Of a stretch of 64,000 nt of DNA, positions 16,982 through 25,701 are shown piece after piece (position 1 is the first letter of the stretch; every line of letters starts with the position of its first letter). The position numbers and the translations under genes were made by a program. The notes below the pieces were generated by a model. It saw only the letters and a program-made list of their open reading frames with translations. It had not been told where the DNA came from and did no database searches. The stretch comes from Paenibacillus_AB hodogayensis. GTDB lineage: Bacteria > Bacillota > Bacilli > Paenibacillales > NBRC-103111. The stretch covers positions 558,001 through 622,000 of the forward strand of contig NZ_BAAAYO010000002.1 of assembly GCF_039536325.1 (NCBI RefSeq), read 5' to 3'.

Positions 16982-18192
16982 AAGCCGTCGTCCCGCAAGC
17001 CTCGCTGCTCGAAGCTCTTCAGCATGTCGTTCGTGCCGTCCCTACCTCCAGTCCGCTGCCGGTCATGTCCGGCATGCATCTGCACTTCAGGCGCGAGCGG
17101 CTGACGCTATCCGCTAGCAACGGGATCTTGTCGATCCGCGCCGATATTCCTTTGCCGTCGGGAACGAATCGTACGCAGGAGGGCTCCCTTGTCGTTCCGG
17201 CCCGTTATTTCGCCGATATTGTCCGGAAGCTGTCCGCTCCGCAAGTGGAGTTGGGGCTGACCGAGCCCTTCACGCTGCTTATTCGGGCAGGCGGCGGCTT
17301 TTATCGTCTTTGCGGGGCCGATCCGGACCTGTTTCCCGAGCAGCCGGCATCCGGAGCCTCGCCATGGCTGCTGACGCTGCCTAATGCGCTTCTGAAATCG
17401 CTGATCCGCCAAGTAGCCTTTGCTGCATCTGCCTCCGATACTCGGCCGCTACTAACCGGAGTATGGTGCCGTTGCGACGGCGGAAGACTGATTTTGACGG
17501 CAACCGACAGTATCCGCTTCGCCTCCGGCAGCTCCCTGCTTCCGCCGGAACGGGCTTCGGGCTCCTTCGAAGCGGTGATCCCGGCCAAAGGCTTGAACGA
17601 GCTGGCCAGACTGCTGCACGACGAGCAAGGCGAAACCGCTATTGCGGCGCATGACGGGCATATCGTTTTTTCTACTGCCAACCTGACCTTGGGCTGTGCC
17701 TTGCTTCACGGTTCTTACCCGCCGGTGGATAAGCTGGTGCCGCGGTCGTTCGCGGCCGAAGTCACCGTCGGCAAGCTTCCGATGCTTCAGGCGATCGAAC
17801 GGGTTACGCTTCTGGCCGGGGAAGGTTGCGTCGTTCATTTGCGCATGATGCCCGCTGCAGGAAACGACTTGTCCCGGCAAAACCGATCCGGCACGGACAA
17901 CGGTCATGACGGCACTAGCATCATTTCGGGAGAGAGGGGAACGATCATCGAGCTTCTATCCCGATCGGCGGAGATCGGAGACGTACGGGAGGAAATTCTC
18001 GTCGAGCAGTCGAACGGAGAGCCTCTGACGATTTCCTTCAACGGCAAATATATGGCGGACATCCTCCGGGCGATGGAGGGCACGGCGGTCCGGCTGAGGT
18101 TTACCAGCAAGCTCGCCCCCCTTGCGGCAGAGCCGGCCGAACCGCATCCGTCGGCTTTGTACTTGTTAACTCCGATCCGTACGGCGATCTAG
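16978..18192 (+). CDS. DNA polymerase III beta subunit paralogue (sliding clamp)
   Basis: A 404-residue sliding-clamp protein. The clamp fold is visible from KAVVPQASLLEALQHVVRAVPT and PVMSGMHLHF at the N-terminus, through LPNALLKSLIRQVAFAASASDTRPLLTGVWCRCDGGRLILTATDS in domain 2, to FNGKYMADILRAM and the final LYLLTPIRT. It is longer than the usual 370-380, with an insertion (about residues 290-320) rich in Gly, Asn, Ser and Asp. No dnaA or recF is adjacent, so this is unlikely to be the housekeeping dnaN. GGGAGG precedes the overlapping ATG. A specialised clamp, as in some Bacillus species with two dnaN genes, is likely. Confidence 0.88.
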   Translation: MKAVVPQASLLEALQHVVRAVPTSSPLPVMSGMHLHFRRERLTLSASNGILSIRADIPLPSGTNRTQEGSLVVPARYFADIVRKLSAPQVELGLTEPFTLLIRAGGGFYRLCGADPDLFPEQPASGASPWLLTLPNALLKSLIRQVAFAASASDTRPLLTGVWCRCDGGRLILTATDSIRFASGSSLLPPERASGSFEAVIPAKGLNELARLLHDEQGETAIAAHDGHIVFSTANLTLGCALLHGSYPPVDKLVPRSFAAEVTVGKLPMLQAIERVTLLAGEGCVVHLRMMPAAGNDLSRQNRSGTDNGHDGTSIISGERGTIIELLSRSAEIGDVREEILVEQSNGEPLTISFNGKYMADILRAMEGTAVRLRFTSKLAPLAAEPAEPHPSALYLLTPIRTAI

Positions 18193-18463
18193 CGACCGAT
18201 TACTCGATGCGTGAAGGCCTCTGCTCGAGGCCGCTTGCTTGGATCTCGTGCCCCGCGAGCATGATGACAGATTTGCGCCATTGTGTTTAAGTACGAGATC
18301 ATTCGACTTAGGGCTGGCGGCTTTCCGCCGGATTTTGCTATACTGGGGTTGACTCTGCTTCACGCGGCGAGGTACGGTTCAGGGCGCCGAACGAATCGTT
18401 TCCGGCTCTCCGGGAAACATAAGTCGGACATTTCCAAAACCGGAACATGGAGGTTAACCTGCT

Positions 18464-18727
18464 ATGGAGCACAAAAGCAAGGAACAGTTGGAGCTCGACC
18501 TGGCCAATGCGTTAATAGAAGGGGAAATGGCGGAGAAACAGCCGGACGTCGCGGCGCTCCGGCGCCTCAGCCCGAGATACGAAATCCGCACGCAAGCGAA
18601 GTGGGATCCCATCGTCGAAGAAACGAAGCGGGTTCGCACCTTCGTCCGGGAAATTGACGACCGTTACGACGCTTACGTCCCTCGGAACGAACAGACGTCA
18701 CGAGAAGGCGGCAAACAACGCGATTAA
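18464..18727 (+). CDS. Small charged protein of unknown function
   Basis: An 87-residue hydrophilic protein, mainly predicted helix (SKEQLELDLANALIEGEMAEKQ, then DPIVEETKRVRTFVREIDDRYDAYV), without membrane segments. GGAGGT lies about nine bases before the ATG. I recognise no family. It sits 170 bases before an AraC-type gene on the same strand and 270 bases after the clamp gene; the intervening DNA holds only a short GGCCTC/GAGGCC hairpin. Confidence 0.6.
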   Translation: MEHKSKEQLELDLANALIEGEMAEKQPDVAALRRLSPRYEIRTQAKWDPIVEETKRVRTFVREIDDRYDAYVPRNEQTSREGGKQRD

Positions 18728-18896
18728 TCGGCCTTCAGGCTTACTCAATAGCAAGCACGGACTGCGCACGCTCGTTAAAACAAGAAGCGTAGGCATGCGC
18801 TTGCCGGACACATGGCAAGCTGCGCTCGCCGGACCGGGGCGCATATCGAACCGGACGGATGGCAGCGGGTTTTCTGCTAAGGGGAGGAGCAAGGCC

Positions 18897-19838
18897 ATGC
18901 TTTATTCCAAAACAATTTATCTGGAATGCGAACAATTCCCGTTCCGTTCCTTTCTGTACAAGACGATGCCGCACAGGCAAAAGCAAGTTCACCACCACGA
19001 TTTCATCGAGCTGGTTTACGTCGCCGAAGGACGCGGAGAGCATGTATACAAGGGCTCCTCCTACCCGATATCCAAAGGAGACATCTTTGTCATTCCCCCG
19101 TTCGTCGAGCACGATTATGTCGTTCTTGGCGATGCACCTCTTGACGTATTCAACGTCATGTTTTTGCCGTCCTTTCTGACATCCGAGCTGCAAGCGCTAT
19201 CACAGTCCACGCCCTTTTTCGACTTTTTTTATGTGGAGCCTTTTTTTCGCCAAACGCTCGATTTCGAATCGCATATGAAGCTATCCGTACTCGAAGGACA
19301 AGAAATCCGGCAGCGGCTGGAACGCATTGTCGAGGAATACGACACGAAGGCGTTGGGCTACCGGATTTCCATCAAAGCGCTGGTCATCGAAATGCTCGTA
19401 TGGCTCAGCCGCCGTTACGAACAGCGAAGCGTTCCTCCTCCGTTTCACGCGAATCCGTCCAGAGCGATCCAGTCCGTCTGCCAGTTTCTCGAGCACCACT
19501 ACGCCCAGGACATCGGCCTGGAGCAGGTGTGCCGCATGAGCGGCATGAGCTTGTCCAGCTTTACGGCCAAGTTCAAACAGACGATGGGCAAAACGTTTAC
19601 CGAATACCGCAACGAAGTGCGCATCCACGCTTCTCTAAAGCCGCTCCGCGAAACCGACGACAAGATTATAGCCATAGCGGAGAGTGTCGGCATCAGCGAC
19701 TTAAGCTACTACAACAAGCTGTTCAAGCTGCACACGGGCTTGACACCCCGAGAATACCGGATCAAATCGAGATTGCCGGGATCTGCGGTTAAGCAATCGG
19801 CCCGAACGGACTCCACACCCCCGGCGAACCTGCCGTAA
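18897..19838 (+). CDS. AraC-family transcriptional regulator
   Basis: A 313-residue regulator with an N-terminal cupin sensor (HHHDFIELVYVAEGRGEH, then DIFVIPPFVEHDYVV) and two C-terminal helix-turn-helix units (DIGLEQVCRMSGMSLSSFTAKFKQ and IIAIAESVGISDLSYYNKLFKLHTGLTPREYR). The ATG at 18897 has GGGGAGG; a longer frame upstream lacks homology. The pattern suits sugar-responsive control. Its last 50 bases overlap the 3' end of the convergent beta-helix gene, an unusually tight arrangement. Confidence 0.92.
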   Translation: MLYSKTIYLECEQFPFRSFLYKTMPHRQKQVHHHDFIELVYVAEGRGEHVYKGSSYPISKGDIFVIPPFVEHDYVVLGDAPLDVFNVMFLPSFLTSELQALSQSTPFFDFFYVEPFFRQTLDFESHMKLSVLEGQEIRQRLERIVEEYDTKALGYRISIKALVIEMLVWLSRRYEQRSVPPPFHANPSRAIQSVCQFLEHHYAQDIGLEQVCRMSGMSLSSFTAKFKQTMGKTFTEYRNEVRIHASLKPLRETDDKIIAIAESVGISDLSYYNKLFKLHTGLTPREYRIKSRLPGSAVKQSARTDSTPPANLP

Positions 19839-21666
19839 CGCATACCCAGCCTATATATCCTCCGGAAGCGGGAGCGGCATGATAGACCAGATCCCCCTGC
19901 TTCCAAGTCCCCGCAGTCGGAGCGGTGGTTCCGATGCTGTGCCGCTTGCCGTTCATCTGCGCATAGGCGACTCCATTGGTCTGGTCCGGAGAGCCAGACA
20001 CGTTGCCGCTCACCAGCCGGTTATTGGCGAAGCTGTTGTTCAGCGCGCCGGAGTAGTACTCCATATCGTACGTCCCCTCCAGAACGTTATCCGACAGCAC
20101 ATTGTTGCTGCACCCTGCCTCCAGACGAAGCGCAATGCCGCCTGCCGACCGGACGATATTGCCGCAGATGGAGTTGTTCTGCGACGTCGTAGAGGCCGAT
20201 GACAAATAGATGCCGTGACGCACGGGAGAGACGATCACATTGCCGCGAATCGTATTGAAATGGCATCCATTGCCGTCGCGGGGAATAAGCTGAATGCCAT
20301 GGTTATGGGTCGCGTCTCCGTCCGGTTTCATCTCGATAACATTGCCCGACACCGAGCAGTATTGGGATGCCTCGATCAGAATCGCTCTCCGTTTGCTCCA
20401 CTCGATCCGGTTGTCGGCCACGATCGTATAGTCGGAGCAGCGCAAGTTAATGCCGACCTGCGCTGCCGTCGGACTGCCATAGCCGATATTGCGCAGCCGG
20501 TTGCCGATAATCGAGACGTTCCGCGAGTAGTCCGACGACGTGGAAGCATGCTCCAGCGTAATGCCGTTGCCGCAGTCGTAAATCGTATTGTGCGCGACCA
20601 GCGTTCGCTGGCAAATGCGCTTCAAGGCAATTCCGCCGAACGGGAACCCCGTTATCCGGTTATCCGATATCACGTTCTCGTAATGCTTTGTGCCGTTGCC
20701 GTCATTGACGTATATGCCCACATCGCCCCCCGTCTCGATGCGGTTGCCGACACATACGGAATTGGTCGCGCCGGAGAACATGATGCCCGAGTCCGGAGCA
20801 TTCCGGATCGTGCAATTGCGTATGACCGCGTTCTCACCGCCGATCGTCATGCCGTCCGCTACCGAAAAGCTCGTATTCCCCCCGCTTCGATTGCCGTCCA
20901 GCACGATGCCCTCGATCTTCACATCCGAAAAGCTCCCTCCTGCGGGGTTCATGTTGTGAAGCAAATAATAGGCGGTTGACGAGGAAACGCAGTGATTGTC
21001 CTTCAGCTTGAGGACGCCGCCGTACCCGATCAGGGCGACACGCGCTTTGACATGAATGCTCGTAAAACGGAAGGTGCCTGAAGCCGGCACGTATACCGTC
21101 CCCCCTCCTGCCGCCGATACGGTATTGACGGCCAATTGGATCGCGGTCGTATCGTCGGTCAGTCCATCACCTTTGGCCCCGAACCACCGGATGTCGACGC
21201 CCTGCTCTTCCGTCAGCCGCTTGAACCGGGCTCCGCCGGCGGATACGACGACAAGCCCGGTATTGTCGGCCGCTGACATGTCCAGTGGATCATAATAGAA
21301 TATCCCTTCCTGCCCGTTATCCTTGACAAAATAAAGCGCCGGGTATGCCGGAACAGGCAGCGCCCGCAGCTCGGCCAGCGTCACAGCCGGGCAACCGTGG
21401 TCGCAGCAGCCTTCTCCTTCTCCTTCGCCGTACACTTGAGCGGCGACGCTCCCCCCGGATTCGGCGGAGCTCAAGACGCCTCCGGCGATCAGCGCCAGCC
21501 CGGCCATGCCGAAGGAGGCAACCAGTTTGCGGCGGCTGACGCCTCTACCCGGATCGGGCAGCGCCTCTCTTCCTTCCCCCTTCGCAGAGTTAGGCACGGT
21601 TAGCGGCGATTCCGACTCCCCATTGATAACGCTTCCATTTGAATGATCGCGATCATTTCTCATCAT
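19789..21666 (-). CDS. Tat-exported right-handed beta-helix protein (pectate-lyase-like fold)
   Basis: A 625-residue secreted protein. A long N-region leads to the twin-arginine signal SRRKLVASFGMAGLALIAGG (from about residue 44). After a Gly/Glu linker comes a pectate-lyase-superfamily start (VDIRWFGAKGDGLTDDTTAIQLAVN), then many NxI/NxV beta-helix rungs (NRIETGGDVGIYVNDG, NTIYDCGNGITLEHAS and others). Such proteins cleave or bind polysaccharides; catalytic residues cannot be assigned. The start at 21666 has GGAGG; the frame continues upstream to 21741 without a site. It may serve as a cell-surface or phage-tailspike-like polysaccharide enzyme. Confidence 0.85.
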   Translation of the reverse strand: MMRNDRDHSNGSVINGESESPLTVPNSAKGEGREALPDPGRGVSRRKLVASFGMAGLALIAGGVLSSAESGGSVAAQVYGEGEGEGCCDHGCPAVTLAELRALPVPAYPALYFVKDNGQEGIFYYDPLDMSAADNTGLVVVSAGGARFKRLTEEQGVDIRWFGAKGDGLTDDTTAIQLAVNTVSAAGGGTVYVPASGTFRFTSIHVKARVALIGYGGVLKLKDNHCVSSSTAYYLLHNMNPAGGSFSDVKIEGIVLDGNRSGGNTSFSVADGMTIGGENAVIRNCTIRNAPDSGIMFSGATNSVCVGNRIETGGDVGIYVNDGNGTKHYENVISDNRITGFPFGGIALKRICQRTLVAHNTIYDCGNGITLEHASTSSDYSRNVSIIGNRLRNIGYGSPTAAQVGINLRCSDYTIVADNRIEWSKRRAILIEASQYCSVSGNVIEMKPDGDATHNHGIQLIPRDGNGCHFNTIRGNVIVSPVRHGIYLSSASTTSQNNSICGNIVRSAGGIALRLEAGCSNNVLSDNVLEGTYDMEYYSGALNNSFANNRLVSGNVSGSPDQTNGVAYAQMNGKRHSIGTTAPTAGTWKQGDLVYHAAPASGGYIGWVCVTAGSPGVWSPFGPIA

Positions 21667-21771
21667 AAATTCCTCCAGTTCGGATGTATTCCCACTCATC
21701 CTACTACAGGTCGGGTCAAGCCCTCTTGGACAATTCGCCAAACTTTGCAGGCGGAATGCCAGTTCGGCATG

Positions 21772-21971
21772 TTATCCACAGAAAATGAAATTGCCCACAA
21801 ATTATTCACAAGGTTGTTAACTGTTTTACTGACTAAATGATAGGTATATGCACAATGTATCCACAAATCCTTCATTTTCTAAAAATAAAAACGATTCGCT
21901 CGATTCAAAAAGAAAAGATTCCACAAGTTATACACAATGTTATCAACAGAATATCCCCGGACTTGTCCACA
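21772..21971 (+). promoter_or_regulatory. DnaA-box cluster 1
   Basis: Within 200 bases lie TTATCCACA (21772), TTATTCACA (21802), ATATGCACA (21846), GTATCCACA (21857), TTATACACA (21928), TTATCAACA (21940) and TTGTCCACA (21963), plus the weaker TTGCCCACA (21791), all in one orientation. The consensus TTATNCACA is matched exactly three times and by one mismatch four times. Comparable clusters in B. subtilis titrate DnaA or regulate genes. No dnaA is near. Confidence 0.8.
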
Positions 21972-21972
21972 A

Positions 21973-22002
21973 CAAAAAAAGAGAGCGGCTTATGCCCTCT
22001 CT
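21973..22002 (-). terminator. Rho-independent terminator of yigZ
   Basis: On the minus strand AGAGAG-GGC-ATAA-GCC-CTCTCT forms a hairpin followed by seven T, about 50 bases after the yigZ stop. Confidence 0.8.
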
Positions 22003-22049
22003 TCCCTATGCTCCTCTGGCTCCCGTGAGCGGCATCACCAGAAGCCGAA

Positions 22050-22679
22050 TTATTCGACTTCCCTGTACTCCGTCTCGCCGGATTCGATATGGGCCTGCCC
22101 TTGCGTCAAATCGGTCATCCAGGCGATAAACGAATCCGCCTCCGCTTCCAGCGGCCAGCATTGCAGCGTAACTTTGTCGGCGAATAGCGTCTCGCCAAGC
22201 ATGGTCCCTTTGCCGCGCAAGCCGTTCTCGACTTTCCCGTGCCACGTGTAGTCGATCTCCACCAGCACCTCCCGGTGCAGCGCAAGCGTGATCGGCACGG
22301 CTGCAGCCAGTCCCTCCACCGTCGCTTCCGTGTACGCGCGAATGAGACCGCCCGCCCCCAGCATAACCCCTCCGAAGTAGCGTGTTACGACAACGGCCGT
22401 ATTTTTCAACCCTTGCTGCTTGATTACTTCCAGGATCGGCTTGCCCGCCGTGCCGCTCGGTTCGCCGTCGTCCGACTGCTTCTGAAACTGGTCACGCTCC
22501 CCGACGACGTAAGCCGAGCAATTATGCGTTGCCGTGCCGTGCTCCTTCTTGATCTGTTCGACGAAGGCGACCGCTTCCTCCTCGCTTTCCACCGGCTTGA
22601 CATGACCGATAAAACGCGACCGTTTGATCACGATTTCCGCCGATGCCTGCCGTTTGACGGTCCGGTACCGTTCCAGCAT
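22050..22679 (-). CDS. YigZ/YvyE (IMPACT) family protein
   Basis: A 209-residue protein of the YigZ/IMPACT family, cytoplasmic proteins linked to translation control. The core segments are KRSRFIGHVKPVESEEEA, ATHNCSAYVVG, QKQSDDGEPSGTAGKPILEV and VVVTRYFGGVMLGAGGLIRAY, with a DUF1949 C-terminal domain. The ATG at 22679 has AGAGGTG at good spacing; the frame also offers a GTG three codons upstream inside that site. The biochemical role is unknown. Confidence 0.92.
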   Translation of the reverse strand: MLERYRTVKRQASAEIVIKRSRFIGHVKPVESEEEAVAFVEQIKKEHGTATHNCSAYVVGERDQFQKQSDDGEPSGTAGKPILEVIKQQGLKNTAVVVTRYFGGVMLGAGGLIRAYTEATVEGLAAAVPITLALHREVLVEIDYTWHGKVENGLRGKGTMLGETLFADKVTLQCWPLEAEADSFIAWMTDLTQGQAHIESGETEYREVE

Positions 22680-22758
22680 GCGTTTCACCTCTTTGTCCGA
22701 AACTGGCCGTATGCCTAGAAACGCACATTAATGCCGCTCCATGCCTGTGGCCGCACAG

Positions 22759-22799
22759 AAAAAACGGGCAGTCCGGAACCGCTCGTCCCGGCTTGCCCG
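22759..22799 (-). terminator. Rho-independent terminator of pgi
   Basis: On the minus strand CGGGCA and TGCCCG with an inner CCGG/CCGG pair close a hairpin followed by TTTTTT. Confidence 0.85.
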
Positions 22800-22816
22800 C
22801 CTCCTTCGATATCCGC

Positions 22817-24172
22817 TTATTGGCCCAGACGAGCCTCCAGCTCCGCCTTCTCTTTCTCGAAGCCGGGCTTGCCGAGCAGCGCGAACATATTTTTCTTGTA
22901 AGCCTCCACGCCGGGCTGATCGAACGGGTTGACGCCGAGCAGGTAGCCGCTCACGCCGCATGCCTTTTCGAAGAAATAGGCCATATAGCCGAACGAATAC
23001 GCCGAGATATTGTCAATCGTGACGATCAGATTCGGTACGCCGCCGTCCGTATGCGCCAGCATCGTGCCCTGGAATGCCTTCTTGTTGACGAAGTCCATCG
23101 TTTGGCCGGCCAGGAAGTTCAACCCGTCCAGGTTTTCCGGGTCGGTGCCGATGACGATCTGCTCGGGTACGTTGGCCACTTGGATAACCGTTTCGAACAA
23201 ATTGCGGGCGCCTTCCTGGATAAACTGGCCCATCGAATGCAAGTCTGCGGAGAAGTCGACCGACGCCGGATAAATGCCCTTCTGGTCTTTGCCCTCGCTC
23301 TCGCCGTACAACTGCTTCCACCATTCGGATACGTAATGAAGCGACGGCTCGTAGTTGACGAGAATTTCGATCGCTTTGCCCTTCCGGTACAGCGCGTTGC
23401 GCACGGCCGCGTACTGGTAGCTCTCATTGGCGCCCAGCTCCGGTTGCCCGTAAGCGCGGGAAGCGTCGGCCGCCCCTTGCATCATTGCCCCGATATCGAT
23501 TCCCGCCACCGCGATCGGCAGCAAGCCTACCGCCGTCAGCACCGAATAGCGGCCGCCAACGTCGTCGGGAATGACGAACGTCTCGTAGCCTTCGGTGTCG
23601 GACAGCTTTTTCAATGCGCCCTTCTCGCGGTCGGTCGTCGCATAGATCCGTTTGCGCGCACCGTCCTTGCCGTATTGTTGTTCCAACAGCTCGCGGAACA
23701 AGCGGAAGGCGATTGCCGGCTCCGTCGTCGTGCCCGATTTGGAGATGACGTTGACGGAGATGCGTTTGCCTTCCAGCAGCTGCAGCAGGTGCGTCACATA
23801 GGTGGAGCTTATGTTATTGCCGACGAAGTATACTTCCGGCGTGCTTCTCTTTTCCTTGGGCAGCATATTATAAAAGGAATGCGACAGCATCTCGATCGCC
23901 GCCCGCGCGCCCAGGTACGATCCGCCGATCCCGATCACGACCAGCGCGTCGGAATCGTCCTGAATCCGCTTGGCCGCCTGTTGAATGCGCGAGAATTCCT
24001 CTTTATCGTACTGATTGGGCAGCTCGATCCAGCCCAAGTAGTCCGAGCCCGCTCCGGTTCCGCGGTGAAGCTGCTCGTGCGCGAGCCGAACCGGCTCCCG
24101 GAAATAATCGATTTCGTGCTGCTGCACGAAGGATAGTGCCCGGCTGTAATCAAATTTCAATGGCTGGCTCAT
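22817..24172 (-). CDS. pgi: Glucose-6-phosphate isomerase
   Basis: A 451-residue phosphoglucose isomerase, interconverting glucose-6-phosphate and fructose-6-phosphate in glycolysis. Diagnostic segments: VIGIGGSYLGARAAIE (about residues 74-89), VISKSGTTTEPAIAFR (about 136-151), the Gln-Glu region QFIQEGARNLFET and HTDGGVPNLIV. The length fits the compact Firmicute form. The ATG at 24172 has GGGAGG; another ATG six codons upstream is less well placed. It is divergent from the PilZ-fusion gene. Confidence 0.96.
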   Translation of the reverse strand: MSQPLKFDYSRALSFVQQHEIDYFREPVRLAHEQLHRGTGAGSDYLGWIELPNQYDKEEFSRIQQAAKRIQDDSDALVVIGIGGSYLGARAAIEMLSHSFYNMLPKEKRSTPEVYFVGNNISSTYVTHLLQLLEGKRISVNVISKSGTTTEPAIAFRLFRELLEQQYGKDGARKRIYATTDREKGALKKLSDTEGYETFVIPDDVGGRYSVLTAVGLLPIAVAGIDIGAMMQGAADASRAYGQPELGANESYQYAAVRNALYRKGKAIEILVNYEPSLHYVSEWWKQLYGESEGKDQKGIYPASVDFSADLHSMGQFIQEGARNLFETVIQVANVPEQIVIGTDPENLDGLNFLAGQTMDFVNKKAFQGTMLAHTDGGVPNLIVTIDNISAYSFGYMAYFFEKACGVSGYLLGVNPFDQPGVEAYKKNMFALLGKPGFEKEKAELEARLGQ

Positions 24173-24307
24173 ATGTGTCTTTCCTCCCACACCCTATTAG
24201 TTTTGGAATACAGATAGAATACTGGAATCCTGCCGGCAAAAGCAAGCCAGGCCTGCCTTCCGGTCGGGACGGAGCGCCGCCCCGCCGTACAAGTCAGGCA
24301 GAGAAGA

Positions 24308-24336
24308 TTCACAGAGGTTGCCGGAAATGCTACAAT
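24308..24336 (+). promoter_or_regulatory. Candidate promoter of the dehydrogenase-PilZ gene
   Basis: TTCACA (24308-24313) and TACAAT (24331-24336) are 17 bases apart, about 63 bases before the ATG. Confidence 0.5.
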
Positions 24337-24399
24337 GGTTCTAGGACCAGCAGCACACCAGGCACTATTTTCGCTGCCAACTATTTCGAGGTGAATACG

Positions 24400-25701
24400 A
24401 TGAAAAAAATCGGCTTTATCGGCCTGGGAACGATGGGACAGCCGATGGCGGCGAATTTGCTGCGCAAAGGCTTCACCCTGTCCGTGTACAACCGTACGAC
24501 GGACAAAAACGCTGAACTGGTGCGGCTTGGAGCGGAAGCTGCCGCAACTCCCGCCGATGCCGCCCTGGATGCGGACGTCTTAATTACAATGCTCAGCAAT
24601 GATACAGCCATCCGGCAAATATTTTACGAACCGAAAGGCATTTTGGAAGGCATCCGTCCGGGCATGACCGTAATCGATTGCAGTACGATTTCCCCGCATA
24701 TGAGTAAAACGCTCCAGGCCGAACTGGCCGAGCACGCCGTTCATTTTCTGGACGCCCCCGTCACGGGCAGCAAGCCGGCCGCGGAAAGCGGCACGCTGTT
24801 GTTCATGGTAGGCGGGAACGAAGAGGCTTTGAACGCGCACCGGGACGTCTTCGAAGCGATGGGCAGCCGGATCGTCTACATGGGCTCCTCGGGCGCAGGC
24901 TCGTATGCAAAACTGGCGCATAACACGATTGTCGGCATTAACGCCATCGGCTTCGTGGAAGGATTGGCTCTTGCGGCCAAAGCCAACATCGATCTCGAGA
25001 AATTTTACGAAATCGTTCTGGCCGGCGGCGCCAGCAGCAAGCAGGCCGAGCTGAAAGGCCCGAAGCTGTTGAAGCGGGACTATTCGAACCAGTTTTCCAT
25101 GCAGCTGATGCACAAGGACTTGCGTCTGGCCTCGCAGTTGACCGACCAGCTGCAGCTTACCGCACCGCTGCTCGGCCTGGCCAAAAACGTGTACGAGATG
25201 GGCTTGAGCAAAGGTCTCGGCGACCAGGACTTGTCCGCGATCGTGCAGTGCTACGAAGAATGGATGGACAAGAAGATCGAAGCCTGCGACAAGCCGGAAA
25301 CACATCCCGAGGCGTTGCTTTCCACCCAGGATCTGAACATCGAACGCCGCCGCAGCATACGCGTGCCGATGAATATCCGGCTGCTTCTCTCCGTCTACCA
25401 GTGGGAGCAGGAGGGCTCGTTCTCCGGGCAAAATATCGAAGGCACGCTATACGATCTATCCGACAGCGGCCTGCAAGTGACCAGTACGTTTCCGCTCGCC
25501 GAGGACATGTTTATCGTGATTCATTTTCCGCAGGAAGCGGATCTGCCCCCGATTACAGCCCGCATCATCCGCGTATTCGCGGACGAAGGTCTGTTCCGGT
25601 ACGGCTGTATGCTCTCCGGGCTTCCTCCCTACACGCGCATCAAGCTGGAGGAGTACATTCAGGAAAAGCTTCAGGAGCCCGTAATAAAGGAGCAAACGTA
25701 A
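24400..25701 (+). CDS. 3-hydroxyisobutyrate-dehydrogenase-like enzyme fused to a PilZ domain
   Basis: A single 433-codon frame. Residues about 1-290 form a beta-hydroxyacid dehydrogenase: Rossmann motif IGFIGLGTMGQPMA, substrate motif DAPVTGSKPAAESGTL and the catalytic lysine in GAGSYAKLAHNTIVG. After a short linker (about 291-312) comes a PilZ domain with the two c-di-GMP motifs: RxxxR at Arg317-Arg321 (in ERRRSIRVP) and DxSxxG at Asp352-Gly357 (DLSDSG). No stop or ribosome binding site separates the parts. GAGGTG precedes the ATG. A dehydrogenase controlled by c-di-GMP is inferred; its substrate is unknown. The 3' end overlaps ppnP by 31 bases. Confidence 0.88.
   Translation: MKKIGFIGLGTMGQPMAANLLRKGFTLSVYNRTTDKNAELVRLGAEAAATPADAALDADVLITMLSNDTAIRQIFYEPKGILEGIRPGMTVIDCSTISPHMSKTLQAELAEHAVHFLDAPVTGSKPAAESGTLLFMVGGNEEALNAHRDVFEAMGSRIVYMGSSGAGSYAKLAHNTIVGINAIGFVEGLALAAKANIDLEKFYEIVLAGGASSKQAELKGPKLLKRDYSNQFSMQLMHKDLRLASQLTDQLQLTAPLLGLAKNVYEMGLSKGLGDQDLSAIVQCYEEWMDKKIEACDKPETHPEALLSTQDLNIERRRSIRVPMNIRLLLSVYQWEQEGSFSGQNIEGTLYDLSDSGLQVTSTFPLAEDMFIVIHFPQEADLPPITARIIRVFADEGLFRYGCMLSGLPPYTRIKLEEYIQEKLQEPVIKEQT

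Larger units (their letters stand above)
21667..22049. other. Intergenic stretch holding a DnaA-box cluster and a terminator
   Basis: No gene was found. The stretch is AT-rich against its surroundings and holds the DnaA-box array at 21772-21971 and the yigZ terminator at 21973-22002. Confidence 0.7.

Noticed and set aside
16978..18192. Housekeeping dnaN
   Set aside because: It has the wrong neighbours, extra length and an upstream ribbon-helix-helix gene; a paralogue is more likely.
21772..21971. Replication origin oriC
   Set aside because: The DnaA boxes alone fit, but no dnaA, dnaN-recF-gyrB order or rpmH is nearby and no clear unwinding element was seen.
22793..24136. 447-codon plus-strand open frame opposite pgi
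   Set aside because: It lies wholly antisense to an unmistakable phosphoglucose isomerase, has no domain sense and reflects GC-rich codon use.
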